Below, one piece after another: positions 11,543 to 22,829 of a DNA stretch of 64,000 bases. The translations under genes and the position numbers were made by a program. The stretch is from Mrakia gelida. Its lineage: Eukaryota; Basidiomycota; Tremellomycetes; Cystofilobasidiales; Mrakiaceae. The notes under the pieces were generated by a model. That model did no database searches. It was not told the origin of the DNA and saw nothing but the letters and a program-made list of their open reading frames with translations. Location of the stretch: assembly GCA_024345305.1 (NCBI GenBank), contig BRON01000010.1:62001-126000 (forward strand), written 5' to 3'. Position 1 is the first letter of the stretch, and each line of letters starts with the position of its first letter.

Positions 11543-12626
11543 GGTTTTCGAAGGTATATATCGAGGAGTGGTATCGAGAGAAGGGTAGAGTAGTCGAAGG
11601 AGGGTGGTGGAGAGCCAAAGTTGAGCTGTAGAAGGAAGAAACGAAACGAGTAGAGTGAAGGTCAACACGGGTTCCTGAATCCTCCCTCCCCCATCCCACA
11701 TCTCCCTACTACCCCAACGTCTCTTTCACACTCACTAGTAGCGAGGGATAGGGTCCTAGAGGACGACCTGCGAAAGAAATAGCGAAAAAGAGCGAAGCGG
11801 TCAGCTCAGAGCATGTTTCTGCTTTCCTCCTCCCTCCTCCCTCCCCCCTCTTTCCCTCCCCTCCCCTCCCTCGAGCTCATACTCCCTTCCCCTTCGTCCA
11901 TCCTGCTCGATACTTACTGAGGAGGGTATATCCGAGTCGTAGCGAGGGTACGGTCGATGCGAGAGAGTGAGAGTGTGCTTTGAACGAACGAGAAACAAGA
12001 GAGAAAGGGCCAAGGGAGGCTGAGAAGCTTCAAGTTCGGAGGGAAAGAGAGCGAGGGGAGGTGAAGTTGGGTTTTGAGGGGTTGGCAGAGCGGTCGTCAA
12101 GGGAGGAAGGTTACCTTTTCTCTAGCTCGGAGGCTGGTCAAGAGGTATAAGATCGAGACGCGATAACTCTGGAGGTTGGAAAATCTTCCGAAACTGCAAG
12201 AAACTCGCTCGTGGCCTTCGCGACCGTGTGACGCGATGCGGATGAAGAGAAGCTCACTGCTAGGCGGGAACAGACAGATCAGGTCAACAGCCCATCTATA
12301 GGAGATGGGGACGGTAGTCGTCCCACCTGAGAGGGGTCCTGATCGGAGCTGAGGGATCGACGAAGAAAACAAGACGCGTCGAAGGTCAGCTCGTCGTCTT
12401 GACCAGACGCTGCGAGAGATTACGACATGACTCACTCGCGAGATCGATGATGGCCTCTATTTGAAGGAAGAGGATCGGGCGAAAGTGAGCGGTGAGACTA
12501 AGCAAGGTGAGGCGAGAGCGGATCTTGACGAGATGAACGCGTCGAGCTGAAACGAAGGTAAAGCAGAAGAAACGGTTCAGCTTGAGCCTGCCCGAAGGAG
12601 AAGATGGAAAGGAACGTATGGTTACC
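11543..12626. other. Intergenic region with duplicated leader segment
   Basis: 1.1 kb between two minus-strand genes. The part 11640-12190 is repeated at 57960-58515. Minus-strand splice-like signals (CTGAC branch sites plus CAG) recur around 12100-12560, and a short open stretch reads ARRVHLVKIRSRLTLL. There could therefore be unresolved 5' or 3' exons, but I could not assemble a gene. Confidence 0.4.
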
Positions 12627-13675
12627 TCACTCCTCGAGCTTAACCACAAAAAGCCTCCTATACTCCTCATCCAACCCCCCAACCGCGTTCTCAACCACCA
12701 CCCTCTTCTCCTCCGTCTCAACCACCAGCACCACCGATCCCTCCCTCCTCGACTCATGCGAGAACCCATACGCCATCCCCTCAAACTCCTTCAGCCACTT
12801 GGGGAAGCTTCCATGTTCTGCCAGTATCGACAGATCCAGCCTCAGTTCTCTTCTACGACCCTGCGACGGCGGAGGAAGCTGAGCGATAGGTGTCGTTCCA
12901 GCGTCGATCCCAACATGAGCATGTTCCGCTTTGATCTCCACTACTTCGATCCTAGTCCAGTTCTCTAAGACGCGATGTTGGTGCTCGTCTGGGAGTGGGA
13001 AGAGGAGGAACGAGTGGGTGTGTGTCGATCTGGACCAGCCTTCATACTTGACGCGAGAGGGGTTGATGTTGAGGAGGAGGGAGGTGAAGAGGGCTCGGAA
13101 ACCGATCCAGAAGTTGAAGGTGAGAGTGAAGGTTCTGAGGAGGAGGGGTCCTGGATGTTCGGTTCGGGAGAAGAAGAGGGAGAGGGTTGGGAAGGAGTGG
13201 ATGGATCCGATGGAGGTTATGTCGACGTGTAGGTTTTGGATTTGGGAGAGGGAGAGGTAGGGGTTGATGCGAGAGGGTTGAGGTTTGGATCGTTTCCACC
13301 AACGAGTCTAAAAGTGTGAGTCAAAGAGGGAAGGCAAGGGTCAACGAGTGAAGTGACACGAGGCAGGAGGAAAGAGAACGAGCGGCGAACCTTCTTCCTT
13401 TTCCGCTCGCAAAAGAGCCCTTCCATCGCGGCCACCGACCTTACAACGACGTCCTTGTAGAGCAGATCTGATGAAGCTACGAGGAAGTCGAAAGAGACCG
13501 ATCCGAGGACGGCGAGAGCTGGGGCGTCCGAGAGCTCGAGGACGCGAAGGAGGAGGTCCCAGTGAAGGAGAGGCAAAGAGGGAGGCTGTTGAGGAAGAGA
13601 CGACGCAAACCAGACATAATCAGTGCGAGAAGTCTCTGAGGAGCAGGGGGTGAATGTGTAGCTGACCGCAGCCAT
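12627..13675 (-). CDS. F-box-like protein
   Basis: Two exons (13391-13675 and 12627-13307) encode 321 residues. Residues 35-75 look like an F-box (LPLLHWDLLLRVLELSDAPA and ALAVLGSVSFDFLVASSDLL). The rest has leucine-rich, alternating strands such as LSLSQIQNLHVDIT, and ends in an acidic Val-rich segment. The C-terminal pattern REGSVVLVVETEEKR resembles REGSVVIEVADEKAR in the F-box gene at 38134-39127, so the two are probably paralogous. F-box proteins recruit substrates to SCF ubiquitin ligases; that role is inferred. The intron acceptor is TTTTAG, slightly different from the usual CAG. The gene is divergent from SPC2. Confidence 0.62.
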
Positions 13676-14018
13676 TCTTGGAGGATGGTAGAAAGCCTGG
13701 AAAGAATGAAGGGAAGGAGAGAGGTGTTGAGCTTTGATCGCTCGAAGAACGCCTTCGGTTCCACGATCCTGAGGGAAGGAAACGATCATTTTTTCTCACT
13801 TTTGACGTCCTGTATATCTGGTATCGTGCGCTGAGTTCCGAGATCGTTCCGATGAAAAGGTTGGATCGAGATTGTGGTCGTCGGAAGATCTTTGTTCGAA
13901 ACGCAAGCACGCGAATCTTGAGCTTCGACTCCTCCTCCTCCCTTTTGCTTCCTTCCCTCTCACCCTCACGGCCTTTCTCAACCCACGACCTTATTCCCTT
14001 CTCGACCTCATCTCCAGT
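13676..14018. promoter_or_regulatory. Bidirectional promoter F-box gene/SPC2
   Basis: 343 nt between divergent starts. A pyrimidine-rich tract (about 13925-13975) precedes the SPC2 ATG. No specific regulatory site recognised. Confidence 0.4.
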
Positions 14019-15313
14019 ATGGCCAAGAAACGCTCCAACGCTGCTGCGCCCTTCTCTCCGTCTCCTTCGACGTCCATCGCTCCCGCCAACGGTTCTTCGA
14101 CACCTCCCCTTCCTCCTCCAGCGATCGTTCTTCCCTCGCCAGAAGCAGGAGCCGTCGTACAGATCAACAAGCTCAACCTCGGAGAAGTAAAGGCAGCGTT
14201 CGATGAGGCTATCAGAAAGGTCAGCACATCTCCTTGATCTCTACGGGAGGACAGTTGCAGGACGGAAGGGAAGGAAGGGGACGAGCTCGCCCTCTGCTGG
14301 CACCCTCCTCCTTTCGCCTTCCAACGTCGCTCGACTGACCTCTTTCTCTCCTTTCTTCATATCTTTTGATGGAATCCTACAGCTGTTGACCTCGCCTCCA
14401 CAGTCGTACACTCAGTCACATCGCCATCAGGATGTGAAGCTCGGTCTGGGCTGGTCTTCGTGCTTGATCGCGCTGGGAACGGTCGGATGGAGCACCAGAG
14501 TCGAATGGGAGGAGAGCAAACGTCCGTTAACCATCGCTGTAGCTCTGTGAGTACCATCACCATCTTCTCCCCACCACCCCAGACCCAGGAGGAGCGAGCT
14601 GTATGGATGCGACGACGGATGAGCTCAGACGAGAGAACAGACTCCCCTTCCTTCGAAGCTCGAGCTGACGACCTCCGCGCTCGTTTTTGTCCCTTCCTTC
14701 CCACTCCGCTTCCCTTTTGCTCGTGTGACAACAGCTACCTCATCCTCTCGCTGGTCCAGTGGATCTACTCGACATACTTCGAAAAGGACTCCATCTTCGT
14801 CGGACGGAGGAAAGCGCTCGTGGATGGAAGGGTGACCTCGCTTTCCTTCTCTTCCTCCTTCCTCGGAAGCTCCCTCGAGCTCGCGTCTGACTTGACTTTC
14901 CCTCTCTCTTCCCTCTACCCTGACCTTCCATCGGTTTGACAGATCGAGACGTCCAACATCTCAATAGCAGCTAAAACCTCCCTTCCCAAACCTGCTCGAG
15001 TCCCTATCGTTCGTTCTCTCCCCGCCTCTCCTCATCGCTCCTCCCAACTCAAAGCTGACCTCAAACCCTCCTTCCCTCTCTTCAATCCCACCCTTCGCCG
15101 TCTTTCCAGTACACTCTCACTCTCTCCTCCTCCCGCTCAACCAATGCTGGGAAATCCCTCCTCGCTCGAGTCTCGCTCTCGTCGTCTCGACCCATCGGAG
15201 AGTTCGTCGACGCGTCGGGCGTGGTGGATCTGAGAGGGATCGAGGAGTGGGTGGAAGGGTTGGTTGATCAGGGGAACACGAATGGGGAGGTTGGAGGGAA
15301 CAAGTCGGATTGA
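14019..15313 (+). CDS. SPC2: Signal peptidase complex subunit 2 (SPC25 family)
   Basis: Noncatalytic subunit of the ER signal peptidase complex. Exons 14019-14219, 14383-14546, 14735-14831, 14943-15008 and 15110-15313 give 243 residues. An N-terminal Pro/Ser-rich segment is followed by the SPC25 core. The core has two membrane helices flanking a short lumenal turn (SCLIALGTVGW... then LYLILSLVQWIYSTYFEK). Next come FVGRRKALVDGR and the cytosolic beta-rich tail ending in ...VGGNKSD. KLNLGEVKAAFDEAI before the helices is also typical. The ATG follows a CT-rich leader. The length agrees with the family. Confidence 0.85.
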
Positions 15314-15794
15314 TTGGACGATGGGCTTTGGTTGGGTTGGGTTGGGTTTGGGTTTGGAGGGGAGGCGAGGACAGGATCGCATGGGAGCTTGTCTTCGAAC
15401 GAACGAGGGTTGAGTCGAGAGAGCGCGGAGGAAGGGAGAGGGCTGGTTCGCGAGCTGCCATCAGCTCCTCGGGTGAACCCGGTTTAGTCAAACAGTAGAG
15501 TCGCAGGGTAAGTCCTGTCGCATCTTTGGTGGGCTCGAGGTCGAGCGGCCGATGGTCGGACGCGTCGACTCGTGCTGACTCGTGCGCTCAGGGCTCGCTC
15601 TGAAGATACTGGGACGAGAAGGAGAAAAAGCATAGCAGAACGAGCAGAAAACAACAAGGCTGAAGTAAGCAAGAGAGAAACGCAGAGGTGTTGAGGCGAA
15701 GCAGGAATCAAAACGACAACGCGAAAACGAGAAGTAGAGAACGAGAAAGGAAACAATCTAAGCAAAACACAACGCACGACACACCGATCACACA
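15314..15794. other. Convergent intergenic region
   Basis: 481 nt between the SPC2 stop and the SAP-GNAT-ankyrin stop. It contains a GT-rich run (ggttgggttgggttgggttt, near 15334-15354) and one GACGCGTC palindrome (15559-15566). No gene seen. Confidence 0.45.
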
Positions 15795-18110
15795 CTACGT
15801 CCTCCTCCTCCCCTCCAACTCCAAAAACCTCTCGCAATCCAGCTTCTCCCTCCACCTCCTCCTCTCCTCCTCCCCTCGTCCCTCATCTCCCTCAGCAGGC
15901 ATCTTCCTCGCGACCCTCTCCTCCCTCTCCCTCCTCAACGCCCTCCTCAACTCCTCCAACGGCATCAACCCCCTCGAATCCGTCACCCAAAGCTGCGCTC
16001 GACTCCTCTGAACCAAGATCTGGCAGGGGACTAGCAGACCGTGCTGGGCTGCGACGTGAAGGGGGGTTCGTTCGAGGTGGTCTTGGACGGAGATGAGGTT
16101 GGGAGGGCAGGTGAAGAGGGTTTGGGAGAGGGAGGTTTGGGTTTGGGACGAGGTTTGGGAAGAGGAGAGCAGGTATTGGATTGGATGGAGTTGGAGATGG
16201 GAAGGAGGGGATGGGGGGAAGGGGAGAGAGTCAGATCCTGCGAGGAAAGAAGAAGACGGGAAAGGTTAGTCGACGCGTCGTCGTGAACTCTCTCGAGGTA
16301 GGTACGAAAGTCCGGACCTAGAGGGATAGCTCGAGAAGGGTGATTGATGTCGGTCGTAGCGTATCCGAAGTACTCCGTTCGACCAACTCGACGGAACCCG
16401 ACCTGCGAACGAAAGAAAGACGCGTCAAGTTCAGTCAGTCGCGTTTTCTCCTCGAGGACCTCGGACCCAACGTCAATGTGACTCACTCGTCTGAAGAACT
16501 GGATCGATCTCTCCGTCACGTGATGGACCTCTTCCGGAGTCTTGATCATCGATGAGGTGGACGAAGACGCCACGGGTGCAGCGAGGTCCGCGTCGGGAGG
16601 TTCGAAGAGTCGAGGGTGGGCGAAGATGAAGCTGGGGATGTAGGAGAGAACGTTTTGAGACTTCATCCTGTCGAGAAGTCCTAGGAGGGCTCGGAAGGAA
16701 GTGAGACTGAGGCCTTGAGAGCGATGATGAGGTGAATGGATGATGATTTCGTGGAGGTCTGCGACGACGACGCGGAACGAAAGAGAGTCGAGTCAGTTTC
16801 GGGGGAGAGTGGGTCGATATGTAGGGCGAGAAAGGAGGCGAGAAGAAAGAGGTGAGAGGAGACTTACAAATGAACGTCCCTCGACTGATCTCTGACCCCC
16901 AAACCCCCGACCCACTCTCCTTACCCTTCGTCAACTCGACTCTCACCCTCCCGTCCGCGTCGAAACACTCCAACGCAAACTGCCCCAAGTCCTGCTCTGC
17001 ATCCCACATAACCTCATGGAACTTCCCCTTCGCGATCGTCTCCCTCCTCACGAACGAAGCTCTCAACGACCCAACCTCGATCCCTTCGCAAAAAATCCGA
17101 CGCGAAAGGACGCGACGCCAAGGTTGACCTTCGACGACCGGGAGGAATTCGGATTGATTGAGCGAGGAGGTTGATGAAGTTGAGGTTTGAGGGGTGGTGG
17201 AAGTTTTCCGTCTCGAGGAGGTGGAAGGGAGTGCCGATGGAGTGAGACTGGGTTGGTGGAGTAAATCGGGTGGAGACGGGGTGGCGAGGAGAGTCAACGT
17301 CTTCAGATCGAAAATCGTCGACCTCGCTCGTTGAGGGACTGGTTGGGAGCTGCTGAAGTCGTCGGGATGAGATCTCTTTGAGGGACCTGCGATGGGTGCT
17401 TGAAGGGTCGGAGGAGGAGGAGGGAGGAAGTGCTGAGGAGGGAGGAAGTGCTGGCTCGTCGAAGTGGAGGGGGGGTTGGGAAAGGGAGCGGGAGGGCTGT
17501 GGACCGTTCGAAGCGGGTTCTCGAAGAAAAACTGGCTCGCTTGACTTGACGAGGGTCCGAAGAGGTTTTGAGATTGTTGCTGAGGAGGGGGGAGTGGGAC
17601 GGAGGTGGAAGAAGAAGGGAGAGACGGATTGGGGTGAGGGGGTGCCGAAAAAGTGAGAGGGAACGACACTCCTTGGGACGGTGCGAGTCGTGAAGGGGTA
17701 GGAGCAGCGATGTAGTCGAGGGGAAGTCGATTTGTGTTGAGTGGAAGATTTTGAGGGTGGAAGAGAGGAGGGTTGGAGGGGTTGAGAACGCTCGGATACG
17801 CTCGATGCTCCGATCCAGCGTGGACGAGTCCTCTTCCCTCGACCCTCGACGACGACGACGAAGAGGCGACTCCACCTCCTACTGAGCCACCACTCACTCC
17901 TGATCCACTGGCTCTACTACTAGTCTGTTCCTTGTCCTCCTTCTCCTTCTCCTCCTTCCGGAGCTTCGCCCTCTTCCTCTCGCTCTGAAACTCGAGGAGT
18001 CTCGCGATGAGCTCAGACTTGTTCCCGAATCGAGGCAGTCCGTTCGAGAGCAGGAGCTGCTTGATGTCGGGTACTCCGAGGGTCCAGAGGTGGTCTTCTG
18101 TGAGGTCCAT
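15795..18110 (-). CDS. SAP domain - GNAT acetyltransferase-like - ankyrin protein
   Basis: Four exons (16868-18110, 16487-16758, 16306-16402, 15795-16237) join in frame to 684 residues. Residues 1-40 form a SAP DNA-binding motif (LWTLGVPDIKQLLLSNGLPR, then NKSELIARLLEF). A Lys/Glu-rich helix and about 250 Ser/Pro-rich residues follow. The part after about residue 350 resembles fungal GNAT-fold proteins: ESGSGVWGSEISRGTFIY, HSPHHRSQGLSLTSFRALLG (acetyl-CoA loop position) and FFRRVGFRRVGRTEYFGY, DINHPSRAIP. The C terminus has one clear ankyrin unit (DHLERTPLHVAAQHGLLVP). GNAT plus ankyrin occurs in fungal proteins; a SAP domain in front is unusual to my knowledge. The GNAT loop is RSQGLSL rather than R/Q-x-x-G-x-G/A, so activity is uncertain. 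An alternative start lies at 18158. Confidence 0.72.
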
Positions 18111-18720
18111 GGGCGTTGAGGGAAGAGGAAGGAAGAAGCCGTTAAAAAAGCGCATTGCCTTCCCTCGCGCGGAGACTCGATTGCTTCCTTTGCCGGCTGC
18201 TCTCCAACACCTTCTTTCTGCACAAACAAGCAATGGAACTCCACGAACGACCAAATGACGAAGCTTTGAAACCTTCCCTCTTTCCTGTCATGGCTTCCAT
18301 GAAGAATTGAATGCTACGCAGAGACTCGAGGAGGCAAAAACGAAGCGAGCGACGCGTCTCACTTCCCTGCTCTCTCCCCCACTCAGCGTTCCTCTGGGAA
18401 CCCTTCGCTCGGCTTCTCCATTGACCTCGTGGGAAGGACCCTGAAACACGAATCAATCACTCAGCAAAACCACGCGAGCGTTCGGAGTAAAGCAAATGCG
18501 ATCGCTCCAAAAGAATTCTCCTCCCCGCTCTCCCCATGAGACAGACTTCTTCCAAGAGCTTCTCGTCCGCCTATTCGCTTTTCTGCTCGCCGATTGGGCT
18601 TGGGATGTATCGCAGTCTTATGTATACATTGACCGTTCTGAGCAGCAAGGACTGAGGAGGAAAGGATAGAAGAGGGAGGGTGGAGCGCAGAGTCTAAACG
18701 AGACATCGATCCAAGGGAGC
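18111..18720. other. Intergenic region, no gene recognised
   Basis: 610 nt between two minus-strand genes. It must contain the promoter of the SAP-GNAT gene and the 3' end of the MSC7-like gene's transcript. Open frames here are short and without motifs. Confidence 0.4.
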
Positions 18721-21700
18721 TCAGAGAGAGCCCGCGATGATCTCCTTGATCCCTTGTCCCACCTCCAGGAGCGAGCTTCCGTACATGAGTCTAACGAGAC
18801 CTGAGACGAAGCTCCACGATTTGGTGATCGACTTGACCGGGAAATCTACGGACGGGGCGAGCGAAGAAGGAGGGGAACAGAGCGAACGAAGTCAGCCCGC
18901 GGTTTTCTTCGTCGGTCGCGAGACCAATTCGACGGCGACGACGACGATGTTCACTCACCGACAGGACCAGGGATGCTAGTCTGTATGAGCCCAAAGAAGC
19001 GATCCTCCATGATCGCCTGGTAGAGACGGCCGCGGAAGAAAGAGAAGGGTAGAGGCAGAAGTCGGACGTCAGTCGAGGCGTCGATTTCGGTGTCGACGCG
19101 AGGACGAGAGCGAAGAACTGACCTTGATGTTACAGAGTCCTCGAAGTCCTTCGGGCCCACCAAATCGCCCGTAGCCTAGAGAGGTGACGAAAAGCGATGT
19201 GAAACGAGAGGAGCATCGATCAGTACTGAGACGGTCGGCGAAAGGAAGGAGGGAGAGTGGGGAGGGACGCGAATGAATTAGAACTCACCCGACGCTTTGC
19301 ATCCTCCGAAAGGTTGACTTTGGTCGAGGTAGAAGACTCCGACTGCGAGAGAGGATAGCAGAATCGAGAAAGATGGTCAGCGACGACGAGAAGCGAAACG
19401 AACGGCGAAGGGAGCGTATAAAAACGAACACTGTTGCGACGCGTCGAGGAAAAGAGGAACGAGGTCAGCTTGCGAGTCGACCGCTAGGTTTAGAAGTGAT
19501 GAGGACTTACGTCGTTAATAGATACCATGCCGCACTGCAGCCGAGAAGCAACGTCTCGAGCCTCAGCCTTGTTTCGACCGTAAACGGAAGCTCCGAGTCT
19601 GCGTCGAACAGAGGGAAAGCAAGGTCAGCTTCGGGATTCAGGGCTCGACGACCTTCGTAATAGACAGAAGAGGGTCGAGACTCGCCCATATCTTGAGCTG
19701 TTGGCAATCTCGACGGCCTCGTCGATGGTGTCGTACGAGAGGATCAACATGATGGGTCCGAAGACTAAACGAAAAGAAACGAAACATCGGTTAGCTAGCT
19801 GGTCGACTTCTTCCGCCTCACAACCCCTCACACCCCATCCACGTTCACGAGCACCCAGAATACAACAAACAGTCACTCACCTTCCTCCCTAGCAATCCTC
19901 ATTGAGCTCGTAACACCCACCAACATCGTCGGCTCGAAGTAAGCACCCTCAGCCTTCCCCTTCTCCTTCCCACCATCCCACCGCTTCCCACCCAGAACCA
20001 ACCTCGCACCATCCTTCACAGCCTCTCCAACGAGCTTCTCGAACTCTCCGAACCGAGCATCAGAGATCATGGCTCCCGAGTCGACGGGCGTTCCAGATGG
20101 GTTGGGAGCGAGGGTGGCTCCGAGACGGAACGAGGAGATTCGAGCTTCGAGACGAGGGATGAGGGTTGGGAGGAGGGAGGAGTGGACGATGAAGCGTTCG
20201 GTCGCGATACAGCCTTGGGTTGGGGGAAGGGGAACAGGCAGCGCGTCAGGACGGGAGGAGACGAAAGAGTAAAGAAGGATGAGGAGCAGGGAGACGGGAC
20301 GAGGGCTGACCTTGTCCGGAGCTCTGGAAGGTGGCTCGAAGGAAGGTCGATTCGAATCTGAGATCAAGTAAGACCGAGGGGGATCAGCTGAGGTCAGAAG
20401 GGGAGCTCGCGAGATGAGACGAGTCGAATTCAAACGAACTGCTTGATGTCCGCTGAAGGCAGAAGGATCGCGGGATCCTTTCCTCCGAGTTCCATGGTAC
20501 AGGGAATCAGGTTCTTGGTCGCGGAGAGAGCGACCTGGCGAAGGGCGGGGACGGAGGAAGTTGTCATTAGCGCGAGGGAAGGACGCGTCGAGAGACGAGA
20601 TAGAGAAACGGGTTGCACGTACCTTTCGAGCGACTTGCTCGCTACCGATGACTGAAGAAGACAAAGATACAAGTCCTAGAGTCAGCTCGGTCTCAAGGAG
20701 GCGAGATAAACGCATCGAGACAGCTGCTCTACGCGAACGGGACGCACAAGTGATGTGTCGGATCTTCTCGTGCTCGGTGAGGGCAGCAGCCTCTTCGGGG
20801 TAGCAGATAACGAGCTGAAGGGGAGACGAACCGGAAAATCAGCTCACCGAAGGCACTTTTTGGAACATGTGCGAAGACTCGACTCACCTGAAGGACCTCA
20901 GGGTCGAATCCGTGCTCGGCGAGACAAGTTCGAACGACGTCGACGAAGAAGTTGGAGGACCAGGCGACCTGCTCGCTGCACTTGAGGACGAGGGCATTTC
21001 CGGAGAAAAGAGCGGCTGAGATCTGGGAGAGCGAGTTGTGGAAGGCTGTAAAAGCAAGAGAGGGAAGGAAACGTCGAGACGCGTGAGCTCGGACACGAGG
21101 AGGGAGAACGAGAGAGAGCTCGAGCTCACGGTAGTTCCAAGAGACACAGGCAGCGACGGTTCCGAGAGGCTCGTAGTGGACCTGTGGATGTCAGACGTGA
21201 GCAGATCTGCGTCAGTTCGGTTGTTCGACGAAAAGAGCTGGACGCAGCAGGAGGGACGAGAGGAAACGAACCTTCGCGACCTTGTGCGAGAGGATGAGGT
21301 TCCCAGCTCGACTCTCGGGTCGGAGGTACTCCTCTCCATGTTTGATCAGCCACTGAAGATTGAAAGCAGACGGGCCGAAAGGTGAGCTCGGAGTGCTCGA
21401 GAACGGAGGGAGGACGAGGGCTGAACTCTCGAGCTCACCTCCAATTTCGACAAAGTGGTGATGATCTCTCCGAAGGCGGAATCCAACACTGCAGAACCCC
21501 AAGCACGTATATCAGCTCTTTCTACCTTCCCTTCTATCACCTCTTCACCCACCCAACCCCGTTCGACCAAGGAAACGAGCTGAAAGTCGACTCACTAGTC
21601 TTCCCCGTATCCCTGACTCCAACCTTCGAGATCTCCTCCAAATCCCTAGTGATCCAGACCATCAAACTCCTGAGAACCGCTCTCCTCTCCCTAAAAGTAC

Positions 21701-22285
21701 TCTTCCCCCAGCTCTTCTGAGCTGCGTCGGCTTTGAGGACTTTGGCATTGATGGTTGAGGCTGAATCGGCGGGGAGGGCTGAACGAACGCAGAGGAAGAA
21801 GATGCAAGAAGGAAGGATCAGCTTGAGTTCGAGTCTGCGGTTCTTGTAGACTTAAGCAGTTGAGACGGAGAAGGACGAAAAGAGGACCTACTGGAAATGT
21901 GCATATTGGAAGCGGGATCGAAGCAGGTGATGAACTTGTCGTTGGAAGATCGAGAGGAAGAGGCAGGGCGGAGGGAAGAGTCTTCGAGGTGAGAGGTGAT
22001 GGACGGATGAGCGAGCTTGGTGCCCTTCCAGGTTGAGGAGCTCTCCTAGAAAGCGTCAACGACAGCAGAGTTAGCTCTGAGCTCTGTTCTGTCTGAAGGT
22101 TTGAAGCTGCAGCAGCGAAGAGGGCAGCTCACAGCAGGGAAGTGAACGGGGAAAGTCCGAGCGTCCTGCGACTCTCTTGCGAGCCATCGACTGAGGAAGA
22201 GTCCGAGAGCGAGTCCAGCGATGGTCAAAAGCGTGGTCTTGATGACCTCCGGGGTAGGGACGAAGTCCGCAGTGTCTATAATCAT
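18721..22285 (-). CDS. MSC7: MSC7-like membrane-anchored aldehyde dehydrogenase
   Basis: Aldehyde dehydrogenase superfamily member of the fungal Msc7 type. Starting at 22285 (MIIDTADFVPTPEVIKTTLL), a single membrane segment (TIAGLALGLFLSRWLA) is followed by the ALDH body over many short exons. Key words in order are MHISTLPADSASTINAKV, RDTGKTMLDSAFGE, VHYEPLGTVAACVSWNYPFHN, ALVLKCSEQVAWSS and ITFIGSEQVARKV. The catalytic region then shows MELGGKDPAIL (general-base Glu) and SSGQGCIATERFIVH (nucleophile Cys), followed by VFGPIMLILSYDT and FGGCKASGYGRFGGPEGL. The protein ends with a second hydrophobic region and IKEIIAGSL. Both catalytic residues are present, so it should be active; the substrate is unknown. 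Exon ends were checked only at the conserved blocks. Confidence 0.82.
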
Positions 22286-22829
22286 CTTGAGGAAAAGGAG
22301 GGAGAGAGAAGAAGGCTGTCGGAGGGAGGGAAGGGAGAAGGTGAGCTCGCTCGAAACTCGTTCGACTTTCCCTTCCCTGACGACGGTGTGGCCCTTCATG
22401 ACGATCTCAGTGAGGAGGTCGAGCTCGAACTCAGGATATTTGATTATACAGGGCTCACTGGAGCTGATTTCGAGCCAAGAAGTAGACTTGAGGAGCGATG
22501 AATGAGAAAGAAAGTCGCGTCGAGGCTGGTCGACTCTTCCATCAGCGCCGCGAAGTTTCAGCCCACCGTTCTTGCTCCCGAAAAAAAAAAGCGTCGCTGT
22601 CAAGATGGGCTGAAGCGATACCTCGGCGACGCGGACGGTCTCTGGCCGAGACGCAAGAAAGAAAAATACTGGAGGGCAAGACCAAGCAGGTGACTCTGGT
22701 CCGGGAACGCTTTGAGTCCTTCCCGAGAACTCGATCCGACCTCCTTCCTTCCCTCTCTTCCCCTTCTCTTTCGACCCATCAACCATCACCCCACCAACCC
22801 CACCCCCCATCCCATCTACCCCATCCAAC
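22286..22829. promoter_or_regulatory. Bidirectional promoter MSC7-like/FOX2
   Basis: 544 nt between divergent genes. It contains an A10 run (near 22580) and a long CT-rich leader (22735-22825) before the FOX2 ATG. I did not find a convincing oleate-response element. Confidence 0.4.

Larger units (their letters stand above)
7655..12190. repeat. Segmental duplication, left (fuller) copy
   Basis: This block is directly repeated, in the same order and orientation, at about 55594-58515. Matching landmarks include the coding stretch around 7790-7970. Others are the intergenic segment near 9480-9600 (gagtcgcgac, cgcgtcgac, then cgagagataca-like words), the leader near 11640-11830 (ggtcaacacgggttcctg, gacgacctgcgaaagaaat, gcgaaaaagagcgaag) and the segment near 12100-12190. 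The right copy is about 1.6 kb shorter, mainly through loss of coding exons. Confidence 0.85.

Noticed and set aside
18111..18254. N-terminal extension of the SAP-GNAT protein up to 18254
   Set aside because: The extra residues are Arg/Gly-rich and unlike a folded start; the SAP motif begins right after the ATG at 18110.
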